The translations under genes and the position numbers were made by a program. Below are positions 20,493 to 34,405 of a stretch of 64,000 bases of DNA, piece by piece (within the stretch, counting starts at the first letter, position 1; each line of letters starts with the position of its first letter). This DNA is from Arenicola marina (lineage: Eukaryota > Annelida > Polychaeta > Arenicolidae): NCBI GenBank assembly GCA_964019135.1, contig OZ025248.1, positions 75,522,119 through 75,586,118 on the forward strand, in the 5' to 3' direction. Below the pieces are notes generated by a model. The model saw only the letters and a program-made list of their open reading frames with translations. It was not told the origin of the DNA and did no database searches.

Positions 20493-23400
20493 TTGGCAAA
20501 AAATACACCCGATTGAAACCAATTGAATCTCACAAGTTATTGAGTCCAGACATTGCACACAATGTGATATACGAGAGCCGCTTGCCACAATTAGCAAGAC
20601 TCATTACACATATAGAAATGAACGATAAAGAGTACGCTAGTGGTGGCCACGCCGCGCCGCCACATGGAATGGATGGAAGGCATTATGACAATTCAATGAT
20701 TGGATGCTATTTGCATGTTGAATGTTCAATGAAAGGAACAAGTATTATCTCACAAATCACGAACACCACCATTACCAGTTCTTCCCCATTTAAACGCGAA
20801 GCAATGTCCTGTCAAGCAACATCTGTCAGAATTATCTCTTCGTGAGACGATAACACCGGTGAAATTCACATCGCAGTGCAGAAAAAACTACCAACATAAC
20901 CAAGCCAGCCACTTACCAAAACCAATTCATTCGTGCAACTAAACAGATTAAAAGCATTCTTATGCTAATCAGTGTCAGTGAAAACATCCAAATAAGATAG
21001 AACATGCATTTTACATGTAAGGCAGTATAGCTCTTTATACCCGAGTTGTACGGGTGAGCAGTCCTTGATATTTCGAGATGCATTGGGCTTTGTGCGGGTG
21101 TCACGGAAACCACATTATACTCGAAGGTACAGGAGACTAACAAAAAGACGACAATGGAAGGCGAAAGCGATAAACACGAGTTGTAAGTCACTGCGCTATC
21201 ATTGTGGCGCAATAGCATAGTACGAGAATGCAAAGCTGAAAAATTGAACCCAAGTGGTCAGAGATTTCTCTCGGCAGTTATCCCACGGAACAGTACGAAG
21301 AACGCGTACATTGCACTGGTAAGCATCACAATATTTCCCAAACACAGTGAAGAACATCTGCAACGAAGTAGGCATCAAGGAAATTCACTCACGCCGCATC
21401 AATGGTTAAAACGGAAACTAAAGCAACACATTTGAGGAAGGGAGGAAGTACGTGTCTCATGGCTGGATAAAAACATGGCATAGTATTTATATCACGACAA
21501 TACTGTTGTGTTTCGTCACAGTTATCACAGAGTTTAGAGGCAAGAGAAGCCGTCTAGATCGCATGCTTTGCGCATGACGTTGAACCTCGGTCATATATAT
21601 AGACGGGTTGGTCCATATATGAACGCCTGTAAACACTGAAGGTTCTTCCGCCTAATAATAATGAATGCAAACGACGTAATGAAATAAACCATCACCTTAT
21701 TAGTTTGTATGCCCACACGATGGAGGTATGAGTATGTACCAGCAATAAACAAGCGGCACATTGCACATATAATATATATGTGTGGAACATTGAACACAAA
21801 AGCAGCTGTAACAGTTTGGGAAAATAGGTCTGGTAAAGTCACATGGGTGATGACATTATTTTATTTTACAAAAAACGGTAAACGAAATTAAGATCTGAAA
21901 GGCAACGGCGGTACAGAGACACAAATACAGTAATACTTTAACCTATAACAAAACAGCACAGCGTAAGCAAAATGCAGAAGTGTCTGCAATGTAACATGTG
22001 TTACGTGAAAGTCACAGAACGGCACAGGTGACACGGTAGAGCAGATGGTGACTGTAGGATAATGGAGGTGTGGAGCGCAGCGTTATAGCACACAGGGAAT
22101 GGGTATGATGTATATCAACATACACGTAAAACCCAAATTGACAAGATATTTGCTTGGATATAGAATGGCGCTCACCCTACCGACAGCGCTTACGGCGCCA
22201 TAGCCAGTTTTACACGCCGTCGAGTGCGGGCTTTCGCGTTACAAGTACCTTCTATGCATCTGGTCTTGTAACCTGTACATAACGTGCATCCATGAAGTTC
22301 AGTGATATCCCCACCAGTTTAATGTCGTGATTGACGGCGGTTAAGCCAACAATCAATTCGATAGCCGATGCGGTGACTGGTGACGTGGTACGGCAATGTG
22401 CAATGTGCCACACAGGGTACTTAGGGGCGTACTTCTCATCCGTCCGAAGGGCGTTCTGCGGGCCCCCTAGCAGTAGCGTGGACGACTCGGGTGAACCCAG
22501 GTTAAGACTGGATGCAGATTGGTCGGTGTACCACAGGGAAGCCTTTCACTCGGGTCCCCAGACGTCCTCGCTCCCCATCACTTTAAGGGATTCTCTACGC
22601 GTAGTTCAATGTGGTAGAAAGGGTAGAAGCGCCGATCTACATATCTAAGATAACATAATAAAACATTTAGCAAGTCCTGAAGCGCCATAAACCGCGTTTA
22701 CCGCGCCACGGACCGCCTTTACCGCGCCACGGACCGCGTCTACCAGGCCACGGGCTTATACCGGCGTCACAAGTACCTACCATTGAGGATATCAATTTAC
22801 CTGTACATCTCGTCAATTCACTAAGTTTTATGGCACCACAGACAAGGCCTTAGGTATGTGAGTAACGAGACCCTGGATGACGCCGCTGGTAGCCTGGTCC
22901 GGGGAAATGAGCATCCTATGTACTCACCCCAGCCGGTCCGCGTTCCCCCTGGTGGTAGAGTGGCGACCATGCCGTGCAACACGTCCACATTAGATGTCGT
23001 TCTGGCGCACCACTGAGAGACGTCCTGTTCGAGGTCACCCGTCTGACAACCCCACCTTGTGTAAACCTCAGTTCTAAAGGGGCAAAAAGCAGAACCTGGA
23101 TAATGTTTTAAATCACGTCCGGTTAATACCACTAATATACAAGACCTTACTTGCTTAAACTTGGTCGTTAAACCAGTTTGCAAAAACTACACCCGATTGA
23201 AACACCTTAAAAAAGTCACTCATTGTCGTCTGTAAAATGGCTGCTTCATGGACGAGTCCGGACGAAGACAACGATGTAACAAATTCTGATGCTCCAAGAG
23301 AAAACAGCGGCATTGGGAAGTGTGCTGTGTTCAAAATAAATCAAACACTGCCATAACCAAACGATTCGGCTCGTACACTATATACAGCCTGCAGAGGACA

Positions 23401-23787
23401 CCCGTCGATCACCTGCATCATAATATACGGGTGCAGGTTGGTGAAAAAAATGCCTGATAAGAATCCCCTGATCCCCCATGTATGACATGGAGGTAAAAGA
23501 GCTTTCCTGCACACATCAAGCGTTGATGCAGGTTGCATTATCAATGCATGAAATGGTAATACCAATGTCATTGAGAGACACCGGTAACAGTGAATCAGTT
23601 TGCAAAAAATAATTAAAACCCATTGAAAAGTCACTGGTTATTGAGTCAAGACATTGTACACACGTTGATATACGAGAGCCACTTGCCACAAGTAGCAAGA
23701 CGCATTACATACCACATAGAAGTGAGCGATAAAGAGTACGCTAGTGGTGGCCGCGCCACACAGCCACATGGAATTGATGGAAGACAG
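20493..23787 (+). repeat. Macro-unit 1 (3295 bp)
   Basis: Begins at ttggcaaaaaatacacccga and matches units 2 and 3 along its length at very high identity. It lacks the ~500-bp stretch containing the MITE, jumping near 23259 from gacgagtcc to ggacgaagacaacg. It has only ~3 VNTR copies (22688-22752). It carries a 110-codon frame (20513-20845) and a 105-codon frame (22331-22648), both also present in the other units. Coding status is unproven. I see no transposase or reverse-transcriptase signature. Confidence 0.85.
22688..22752 (+). repeat. 21-bp VNTR, ~3 copies (unit 1)
   Basis: Contracted version of the accgcgccacggaccgccttt array found in each macro-unit. Confidence 0.85.
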
Positions 23788-23790
23788 TTG
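23600..23790 (+). repeat. Diverged half-copy at unit end
   Basis: The last ~190 bp of unit 1 is an older paralogue of the first ~190 bp of unit 2 (ttattgagtcaagacattgt against ttattgagtccagacattgc). The same arrangement recurs at 27537-27726. The adjoining frames stay aligned across a three-base indel (ITYHIE against ITHIE). Confidence 0.7.
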
Positions 23791-25965
23791 GCAAAAAATA
23801 CACCCGATTGAAACCAATTGAATCTCACTCGTTATTGAGTCCAGACATTGCACACAATGTGATATACGAGAGCCGCTTGCCACAATTAGCAAGACGCATT
23901 ACACATATAGAAATGAACGATAAAGAGTACGCTAGTGGTGGCCACGCCGCGCCGCCACATGGAATGGATGGAAGGCATTATGACAATTCAATGATTGGAT
24001 GCTATTGGCATGTTGAATGTTCAATGAAAGGAACAAGTATTATCTCACAAATCACGAACACCTCCATTATCAGTTCTTCCCCATTTAAACGCGAAGCGAT
24101 GTCCTGTCAAGCAACATCTGTCAGAATTATCTCTTCGTGAGACGATAACACCAGTGAAATTCACATCGCAGTGCAGCAAAAACTACCAACATAACCAAGC
24201 CAGCCACTTACCAAAACCAATTCATTCGTGCAACTAAACAGATTAAAAGCATTCTTATGCTAATCAGTGTCAGTGAAGACATCCAAATAAGATAGAACAA
24301 CATGCATTTTACATGTAATGCAGTATAGCTCTTTATATCCGAGTTGTACGGGTGAGCTGTCCTTGATATTTCGAGATGCATTGGGCTTTGTGCGGGTGTC
24401 ACGGAAACCACATTATAGGCGAAGGTACAGGAGACAATGGAAGGCGAAAGCGAAAAGTTGTAAGTCACTGCGCAATCATTGTGGCGCAATAGCATAGTAC
24501 GAGAATGCAAAGCTGAAAAATTGAACCCAAGTGGTCAGAGATTTCTCTCGGCAGTTATCCCACGGAACAGTACGAAGAACGCGTACATTGCACTGGTAAT
24601 CATCACACTATTTCCCTAACACAGTAAAGAACATCTGCAACGAAGTAGGCATCAAGGAAATTCACTCACGCCGCATCAATGGTTAAAACGGAAACTAAAG
24701 CAACACATTTGAGGAAGGGAGGAAGTACGTGTCTCATGGCTGGATAAAAACATGACATAGTATTTATATCACGACAATACTGTTGTGTTTCATCACAGTT
24801 ATCACAGAGTTTAGAGGCAAGAGAAGCCGTCTAGATCGCATGCTTTGCGCATGACGTTGAACCTCGGTCATATATATAGACGGGTTGGTCCATATATGAA
24901 CGCCTGTAAACACTGAAGGTTCTTCCGCCTAATAATAATGAATGCAAACGACGTAATGAAATAAACCATCACCTTATTAGTTTGTATGCCCACACGATGG
25001 AGGTATGAGTATGTACCAGCAATAAACAAGCGGCACATTGCACATATAATATATATGTGTGGAACATTGAACACAAAAGCAGCTGTAACAGTTTGGGAAA
25101 GTAGGTCTGGTAAAGTCACATGGGAGATGACATTATTTTATTTTACAAAAAACGGTAAACGAAATTAAGATCTGAAAGGCAACGGCGGTACAGAGACACA
25201 AATACAGTAATACTTTAACCTATAACAAAACAGCACAGCGTAAGCAAAATGCAGAAGTGTCTGCAATGTAACATGTGTTACGTGAAAGTCACAGAACGGC
25301 ACAGGTGACACGGTAGAGCAGATGGTGACTGTAGGATAATGGAGGTGTGGAGCGCAGCGTTATAGCACACAGGGAATGGGTATGATGTATATAAACATAC
25401 ACGTAAAACCCAAATTGACAAGATATTTGCTTGGATATAGAATGGCGCTCACCCTACCGACAGCGCTTACGGCGCCATAGCCAGTTTTACACGCCGTCGA
25501 GTGCGGGCTTTCGCGTTACAAGTACCTTCTATGCATCTGGTCTTGTAACCTGTACATAACGTGCATCCATGAAGTTCAGTGATATCCCCACCAGTTTAAT
25601 GTCGTGATTGACGGCGGTTAAGCCAACAAACAATTCGATAGCCGATGCGGTGACTGGTGACGTGGTACGGCAATGTGCAATGTGCCACACAGGGTACTTA
25701 GGGGCGTACTTCTCATCCGTCCGAAGGGCGTTCTGCGGGCTCCCTAGCAGTAGCGTGGACGACTCGGGTGAACCCAGGTTAAGACTGGATGCAGATTGGT
25801 CGGTGTACCACAGGGAAGCCTTTCACTCGGGTCCCCAGACGTCCTCGCTCCCCATCACTTTGAGGGATTCTCTACGCGTAGTTCAATGTGGTAGAAAGGG
25901 TAGCAGCGTCAATCTACATATCTAAGATAACATAATAAAACATTTAGCAAGTCCTGACGCGCCAT

Positions 25966-26128
25966 AGACCGCGTTTACCGCGCCACGGACCGCCTTTACC
26001 GCGCCACGGACCGCCTGTACCGCGCCACCAACCGCCTTTACCGCGCCACGGACCGCCTGTACCGCGCCACCAACCGCATTTACCGCGCCACGGACCACCT
26101 TTACCGCTCTACAGACCGCGTCTACCAG
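25966..26128 (+). repeat. 21-bp VNTR, ~8 copies (unit 2)
   Basis: Same unit as in the other macro-units, with the local variants cctgtaccgcgccaccaacc. Confidence 0.88.
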
Positions 26129-26705
26129 GCCACGGGCTTATACCGGCGTCACAAGTACCTACCATTGAGGATATCAATTTACCTGTACATCTCGTCAATT
26201 CACTAAGTTTCATGGCACCACAGCCAAGGCCTTAGGTATGTGAGTAACGAGACCCTGGATGACGCCGCTGGTAGCCTGGTCCGGGGAAATGAGCATCCTA
26301 TGTACTCACCCCAGCCGGTCCGCGTGCCCCCTGGTGGTAGAGTGGCGACCATGCCCTGCAACACGTCCACATTAGATGTCGTTCTGGCGCACCACTGGGA
26401 GACGTCCTGTTCGCGGTCACCCGTCTGACAACCCCACCTTGTGTAAACCTCAGTTCTAAAGGGGCAAAAAGCAGAACCTGGATAATGTTTTAAATCACGT
26501 CCGGTTAATACCACTAATATACAAGACCTTACTTGCTTAAACTTGGTCGTTAAACCAGTTTGCAAAAACTACACCCGATTGAAACAACTTAAAAAAGTCT
26601 CGTTGTCGTCTGTAAAATGGCTGCTTCATGGACGAGTCCTATACTCGCTGCACCCCGTCTGTCGTGTTGGTTCCAGTAGTGTACTGGACATCAAACGACC
26701 GCTAA

Positions 26706-27039
26706 TGCCCTGCTCACATAGACCCACCGACGCCTCGGCCGAGCTAAAAAGGAGGAAATTGGCCCCAAATCGGCCCCAAATCGGCCGTGACCTCAGCCGA
26801 CCTCGGCCGAGCATTGCTGCTCGGTGGCTCATTTCAGGTGCTCGGCCGAGGCCTTTCCAGTTTTAATGCAGACATTAAAACCAGGCCGAGCTCGGCAAAT
26901 TTCCTTAGGTCGGCGGAGGTCGGCCGACCTCTCGGCCGATTTTTAAAACTATGAAAGCTCGGTGGGAAAGTTGAAGAACTCGGTGGCGTGGGCGAGCTCT
27001 CACGTCGGCCGACCAGTCTTAGTCTATGTGAGCAGGGCA
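26706..27039. mobile_element. 334-bp MITE, TAA target duplication
   Basis: The ends TGCCCTGCTCACATAGAC and its complement GTCTATGTGAGCAGGGCA are perfect 18-bp inverted repeats flanked by TAA at 26703-26705 and 27040-27042. A three-base TWA duplication is typical of PIF/Harbinger transposons. The interior is dense in CGGCCGA/TCGGCCG motifs and strongly self-complementary. No coding capacity. Confidence 0.8.
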
Positions 27040-29887
27040 TAAGCCACCGATCTAATCTTCGTAAATACAAACGATCATGTAATAATGCACTGAATTAAAA
27101 ATCCTACATTACTGGAGAACCATTATCAGAAATCATTCCCAAGACCTATGCACAATGTAGGATATAACTTTTGCAACAATGCAATTGATAGACATCGGAC
27201 GAAGACAACGATGTAACAAACTCAGATGCTCCAAGAGAAAACAGCGGCATTGGGAAGTGTGCTGTGTTCAAAATAAATCAAACACTGCCATAACCAAACG
27301 ATTCGGCTCGTACACTATATACAGCCTGCAGAGGACACCCGTCGATCACCTGCATCATAATATACGGGTGCAGGTTGGTGAAAAAAATGCCTGATAAGAA
27401 TCCCCTGATCCCCCATGTATGACATGGAGGTAAAAAAGCTTTCCTGCACACATCAAGCGTTGATGCAGGTTGCATTATCAATGCATGAAATGGTAATACC
27501 AATGTCATTGAGAGACACCGGTAACAGTGAATCAGTTTGCAAAAAATAATTAAAACCCATTGAAAAGTCACTGGTTATTGAGTCAAGACATTGTACACAC
27601 GTTGATATACGAGAGCCACTTGCCACAAGTAGCAAGACGCATTACATACCACATAGAAGTGAGCGATAAAGAGTACGCTAGTGGTGGCCGCGCCACACAG
27701 CCACATGGAATTGATGGAAGACAGTTGGCAAAAAATACACCCGATTGAAACCAATTGAATCTCACTCGTTATTGAGTCCAGACATTGCACACAATGTGAT
27801 ATACGAGAGCCGCTGGCCAAAATTAGAAAGACGCATTACATACCACATAGAAATGAACGATAAAGAGTACGCTAGTGGTGGCCACGCCGCGCCGCCACAT
27901 GGAATGGATGGAAGGCATTATGACAATTCAATGATTGGATGCTATTTGCATGTTGAATGTTCAATGAAAGGAACAAGTATTATCTCACAAATCACGAACA
28001 CCACCATTACCAGTTCTTCCCCATTTAAACGCGAAGCAATGTCCTGTCAAGCAACATCTGTCAGAATTATCTCTTCGTGAGACGATAACACCGGTAAAAT
28101 TCACATCGCAGTGCAGCAAAAACTACCAACATAACCAAGCCAGCCACTTACCAAAACCAATTCATTCGTGCAACTAAACAGATTAAAAGCATTCTTATGC
28201 TAATCAGTGTCAGTGAAGACATCCAAATAAGATAGAACAACATGCATTTTACATATAATGCAGTATAGCTCTTTATATCCGAGTTGTACGGGTGAGCTGT
28301 CCTTGATATTTCGCTTTGTGCGGGTGTCACGGAAACCACATTATAGGCGAAGGTACAGGAGACAATGGAAGGCGAAAGCGAAAAGTTGTAAGTCACTGCG
28401 CAATCATTGTGGCGCAATAGCATAGTACGAGAATGCAAAGCTGAAAAATTGAACCCAAGTGGTCAGAGATTTCTCTCGGCAGTTATCCCACGGAACAGTA
28501 CGAAGAACGCGTACATTGCACTGGTAATCATCACACTATTTCCCTAACACAGTAAAGAACATCTGCAACGAAGTAGGCATCAAGGAAATTCACTCACGCC
28601 GCATCAATGGTTAAAACGGAAACTAAAGCAACACATTTGAGGAAGGGAGGAAGTACGTGTCTCATGGCTGGATAAAAACATGACATAGTATTTATATCAC
28701 GACAATACTGTTGTGTTTCATCACAGTTATCACAGAGTTTAGAGGCAAGAGAAGCCGTCTAGATCGCATGCTTTGCGCATGACGTTGAACCTCGGTCATA
28801 TATATAGACGGGTTGGTCCATATATGAACGCCTGTAAACACTGAAGGTTCTTCCGCCTAATAATAATGAATGCAAACGACGTAATGAAATAAACCATCAC
28901 CTTATCAGTTTGTATGCCCACACGATGGAGGTATGAGTATGTACCAGCAATAAACAAGCGGCACATTGCACATATAATATATATGTGTGGAACATTGAAC
29001 ACAAAAGCAGCTGTAACAGTTTGGGAAAGTAGGTCTGGTAAAGTCACATGGGAGATGACATTATTTTATTTTACAAAAAACGGTAAACGAAATTAAGATC
29101 TGAAAGGCAACGGCGGTACAGAGACACAAATACAGTAATACTTTAACCTATAACAAAACAGCACAGCGTAAGCGAAATGCAGAAGTGTCTGCAATGTAAC
29201 ATGTGTTACGTGAAAGTCACAGAACGGCACAGGTGACACGGTAGAGCAGATGGTGACTGTAGGATAATGGAGGTGTGGAGCGCAGCGTTATAGCACACAG
29301 GGAATGGGTATGATGTATATCAACATACACGTAAAACCCAAATTGACAAGATATTTGCTTGGATATAGAATGGCGTTCACCCTACCGACAGCGCTTACGG
29401 CGCCATAGCCAGTTTTACACGCCGTCGAGTGCGGGCTTTCGCGTTACAAGTACCTTCTATGCATCTGGTCTTGTAACCTGTACATAACGTGCATCCATGA
29501 AGTTCAGTGATATCCCCACCAGTTTAATGTCGTGATTGACGGCGGTTAAGCCAACAAACAATTCGATAGCCGATGCGGTGACTGGTGACGTGGTACGGCA
29601 ATGTGCAATGTGCCACACAGGGTACTTAGGGGCGTACTTCTCATCCGTCCGAAGGGCGTTCTGCGGGCTCCCTAGCAGTAGCGTGGACGACTCGGGTGAT
29701 CCCAGGTTAAGACTGGATGCAGATTGGTCGGTGTACCACAGGGAAGCCTTTCACTCGGGTCCCCAGACGTCCTCGCTCCCCATCACTTTGAGGGATTCTC
29801 TACGCGTAGTTCAATGTGGTAGAAAGGGTAGAAGCGCCGACCTACATATCTAAGATAACATAATAAAACATTTAGCAAGTCCTGACG

Positions 29888-30053
29888 CGCCATAGACCGT
29901 GTTTACCGCGCCACAGACCGCGTTTACCGCGCCACGGACCGCCTTTACCGCGCCACGGACCGCGTTTACCGCGCCACGGACCGCCTTTGCCGCGCCACAG
30001 ACCGCATTTACCGCGCCACGGACCACCTTTACCGCTCCACAGACCGCGTCTAC
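29888..30053 (+). repeat. 21-bp VNTR, ~8 copies (unit 3)
   Basis: Same repeat; the variant order differs from unit 2, so the array evolves after unit duplication. Confidence 0.88.
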
Positions 30054-30635
30054 CAGGCCACGGGCTTATACCGGCGTCACAAGTACCTACCATTGAGGAT
30101 ATCAATTTACCTGTACATCTCGTCAATCCACTAAGTTTCATGGCACCACAGACAAGGCCTTAGGTATGTGAGTAACGAGACCCTGGATGACGCCGCTGGT
30201 AGCCTGGTCCGGGGAAATGAGCATCCTATGTACTCACCCCAGCCGGTCCGCGTGCCCCCTGGTGGTAGAGTGGCGACCATGCCCTGCAACACGTCCACAT
30301 TAGATGTCGTTCTGGCGCACCACTGGGAGACGTCCTGTTCGAGGTCACCCGTCTGACAACCCCACCTTGTGTAAACCTCAGTTCTAAAGGGGCAAAAAAC
30401 AGAACCTGGATAATGTTTTATATCACGTCCGGTTAATACCACTAATATACAAGACCTTACTTGCTTAAACTTGGTCGTTAAACCAGTTTGCAAAAACTAC
30501 ACCCGATTGAAACAACTTAAAAAAGTCTCTCGTTGTCGTCTGTAAAATGGCTGCTTCATGGACGAGTCCTATACTCGCTGCACCCCGTCTGTCGTGTTGG
30601 TTCCAGTAGTGTACTGGACATCAAACGACCGCTAA

Positions 30636-30947
30636 TGCCCTGCTCACATAGACCCACCGACGCCTCGGCCGAGCTAAAAAGGAGGAAATTGGCCCCAAAT
30701 CGGCCCCAAATCGGCCGTGACCTCGGCCGACCTCGGCCGAGCATTGCTGCTCGGTGGCTCATTTCAGGTGCTCGGCCGAGGCCTTTCCAGTTTTAATGCA
30801 AACATTAAAACCAGGCCGAGCTCGGCCAATTTCCTTAGGTCGGCCGATTTTTAAAACTATGAAAGCTCGGTGGGAAAGTTGAAGAACTCGGTGGCGTGGG
30901 CGAGCTCTCACGTCGGCCGACCAGTCTTAGTCTATGTGAGCAGGGCA
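30636..30947. mobile_element. 312-bp MITE copy, shared with unit 2
   Basis: Same inverted ends and TAA flanks (30633-30635 and 30948-30950) as the copy at 26706-27039, with a 22-bp internal deletion in the CGGCCGA region. Its homologous position shows insertion before the macro-unit duplicated. Confidence 0.8.
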
Positions 30948-33452
30948 TAAGTCACCGATCTAATCTTCGTAAATACAAACGATCATATAATAATGCACTG
31001 AATTAAAAATCCTACATTACTGGAGAACCATTATCAGAAATCATTCCCAAGACCTATGCACAATGTAGGATATAACTTTTGCAACAATGCAATTGATAGA
31101 CATCGGACGAAGACAACGATGTAACAAACTCAGATGCTCCAAGAGAAAACAGCGGCATTGGGAAGTGTGCTGTGTTCAAAATAAATCAAACACTGCCATA
31201 ACCAAACGATTCGGCTCTGCACACTATATACAGCCTGCAGAGGACACCCGTCGATCACCTGCATCATAATATACGGGTGCAGGTTGGTGACAATGCCCGA
31301 TAAGAATCCCCTGATCCCCCATGTATGACATGGAGGTAAAAAAAGCTTTCCTGCACATATCAAGCGTTGATGCAGGTTGCATTATCAATGCATGAAATGG
31401 TAATACCAATGTCATTGAGAGACACCGGTAACAGTGAATCAGTTTGCAAAAAATAATTAAAACCCATTGAAAAGTCACTGGTTATTGAGTCAAGACATTG
31501 TACACACGTTGATATACGAGAGCCGCTTGCCACAATTAGCAAGACGCATTACATACCACATAGAAGTGAGCGATAAAGAGTACGCTAGCAGTGGCCGCGC
31601 CGCACCGCCACATGGAATGAAAGGAAGACACTATGTTATGGCAACAAACCAGTGATTAAATGCCAGTTGCATGTTGTGTTTGACAAAGGAACAAATCTCA
31701 CAATCACGTACATAACCGTGACCAGTTTCTCCCAATTACACATGAAGCAATATCCGGTAAGAAGAATGAAGGATTTGGTGCCCAAAAGCAATGTTGACTG
31801 GAATGACTTAAGAACATGGTTAATACAGACAGACAACGTAAAGTGATCAGAGACTTGGACAGTGAAGCGGCGTAAACATATGTCAGAATTATATGCACAG
31901 GAGACGATAAAACCAATGAGTGAAATTCACATCGCACTGTACAAAATAACTACAAACCTAAGCCAGCAAGTCAGCGACCTACCAAAACCTAAACTAAAAA
32001 GATTAAGAACATTCCAATGCTAATTACTGTTAGTGAGAACTTCCAAGTAACATAAAACAACATGCATTTTACACATAATGCAGTGTTGCTCATAATAACC
32101 CAGTTGTATGAATGAGCAGTTTTTGATGCTTAGAGATGCATTGGGCGTTGTCCGGGTGTCACGGGAACCACATTATACGCCAAGGTACAGAAGGCCTTAA
32201 AAAGAAGGCAGCCATGTAAGGCAAAAGCAAAATAAAAACGCAAAAAGAAGTCACGGTTTTATCACTTGGATGCAATAATATAGTAACAAAATTCAAAGCT
32301 GAATGATAGTACCCGTGGTCGAAGTTTTGTCCTGAGTTTTGCCGATGACCCAAAATTAGCAAAACGCAGTAACGAAAATCTGGAACAAGTTTGGTACGAG
32401 GGAAATTCACTCACGCCGCATCAATATTTCATGGTTATAAACAAAAACTAAAGGATCGAATTTGAAATTCTGTAGCATTGGAATGGATGAAGTAGAATCT
32501 CACGGCTGGACAAGTAAATGGCATAGTATTTATATCACGACAATACAGTTGTGTTTCATCACAGTTTTAACAGTGAGAGTAGAAAACATATACAATCCAG
32601 ATCACATGCACTGCGCGTTTGTTCCATACATGAACGCCAGTACACTGTGAAAGTGCAACTTCAAATTGAGGGCAAATGACGTCATGAAAAAAAACATCAC
32701 CATTTTAGTTCGTATGACCATACGATGGAAGTACGAGTATGTAATAGCAATTACCAAGCGGCACATTGCATATATAATATATGTGTGGGACATTGAGCAC
32801 AAAAGCAGCTGTAACAGTTTGAGAAAGTAGATTTGGTAAAACCACACGAGAGAGAGTCCATTATTTAATGTTACGACGAACGGCTAACGAATCTAAGCTC
32901 TGAAAGACAGAAGGCGGCACAGATATACCTGTAATAGTAGGCCTAGCAGTAATACCTCTTTCCATAGTGAACGAGTAGGACAATATGCGAAATGCAGAAG
33001 GGTCTGCAAGGTAACATGTGTTACGTGAAAGTCACAGAACGGCACAGGTGACACGGTAGAGAAGATGATGACTGTAGGATGATGGAGGTGTAGACCGTCG
33101 CGTTACAGTACACAGGGGGTGGGCATGATGTATGTCAACATACACGGGTAACCCACATTGACAGGTTATTGGTTTTCATATAGAACACCGCTCACCCTAC
33201 CGACTGCGTTTACGGCGCCATAGCCAGTTTCACATAATGAAGGTCCGTGATTTCCCCACCTGTTTAGTGTCGTGATTGACGACGGTTAAGCCACAGACCA
33301 ATTCGATAGCCGATGCGGTAACTGGTGACGTGGTAGGGCAATGTGTCACGCAGGGTACTAGGGGGGGGGGGGCGTACTTCTCATACTTCCGAAGGGCGTT
33401 CTGCGGGATCCCTAGGAGTAGCGTGGACGGGTCTGCAGCCAGGTCAAGACAC

Positions 33453-33740
33453 AGACCGCGTCTACCGCGCTACAGACCGCGTTTTGCGCGCCACAGTCTA
33501 CCGCGCCACAGACCGCGTCTACCGCGCCACAGACCGCGTCTACCGCGCCACAGACCGCGTCTACCGCGCCACAGACCGCATCTACCGCGCCACAGACCGC
33601 ATCTACCGCGCCACAGACCGCATCTACCGCGCCACAGACCGCCTTTACCGCGCCACAAACCGCGTCTACCGCGCCACAGACCGCGTCTACCGCGCCACAG
33701 ACCGCCTTTACGGCGCGACAGATCGCCTTTACAGCGCCAC
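33453..33740 (+). repeat. 21-bp VNTR, ~14 copies (unit 4)
   Basis: The longest version of the accgcgccacagaccgcgtct array. A G13 run sits just upstream at 33360-33372. Confidence 0.9.
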
Positions 33741-34261
33741 GGGCTGATACCGGCGTCGCAAGTACTTACGATTGAGGATATCTATTTACCTGTACATCGC
33801 GTCAATCCACCAAGTTTCATGGGGCCACAAACACAGCCATAGCAATTTCATTGACGAGACCTTGGATGATGCCGCTAGTAACCTGGTCCGGGAAATGAGA
33901 TTCTTACTGTGTACTCTCATCCCTTTCGGTCCGCGTGCCCCCTGGTGGTAGCTCCGTTCGCGATCACCGGTCTGACCAGCCCACCAGGTGGAACCCTCAG
34001 ATGTGGAGGGGCAGGACATTTCCTGCACCTCTGTTTAATGCCACTATATAAGTTATGAAGTTACTTGCTTAAGCATGGTCCTTACGTCACCTATTTGTCC
34101 ATGACGACTGTAAATGGCTCTTTCATGGACGTAATCGGGCTCGTCGAGGTTCGTCGTGTTGGTTCCGTGAAGAACTGTACATTGGCGGTTCATCGGTTGT
34201 GAGATGAAGTATACTATAACATAACAACATTTAGCAACTCTAATGCAGATGATGTATCTTT

Positions 34262-34405
34262 GCACATTTCGCGTTTTACCGCGGTACCGATTGCGTTTAC
34301 CTAGTCACAGACCGCGTCTACCGCGCCACAGGCCGCGTCTACCGGGCCACAGACCGCCTTTACAGCGCCACAGACCGCCTTTACGGCGCGACAGATCGCC
34401 TTTAC
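34262..34405 (+). repeat. 21-bp VNTR, ~7 copies
   Basis: A second array after a partial re-duplication of the unit-4 3' region; followed by the same ggcttataccggcgtcgcaa flank as at 33740. Confidence 0.85.

Larger units (their letters stand above)
23788..27723 (+). repeat. Macro-unit 2 (3936 bp)
   Basis: Full-length unit with ~8 VNTR copies and a MITE. The starting frame (23808-24140, 110 codons) differs from unit 1 only by scattered substitutions. Confidence 0.88.
27724..31630 (+). repeat. Macro-unit 3 (~3.9 kb)
   Basis: Near-identical to unit 2 throughout, including the MITE at the homologous site. It has an 18-bp loss near 28316 (agatgcattgggctttgtg shortened). It ends at about 31630, where similarity passes into the diverged unit 4. 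Confidence 0.88.
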
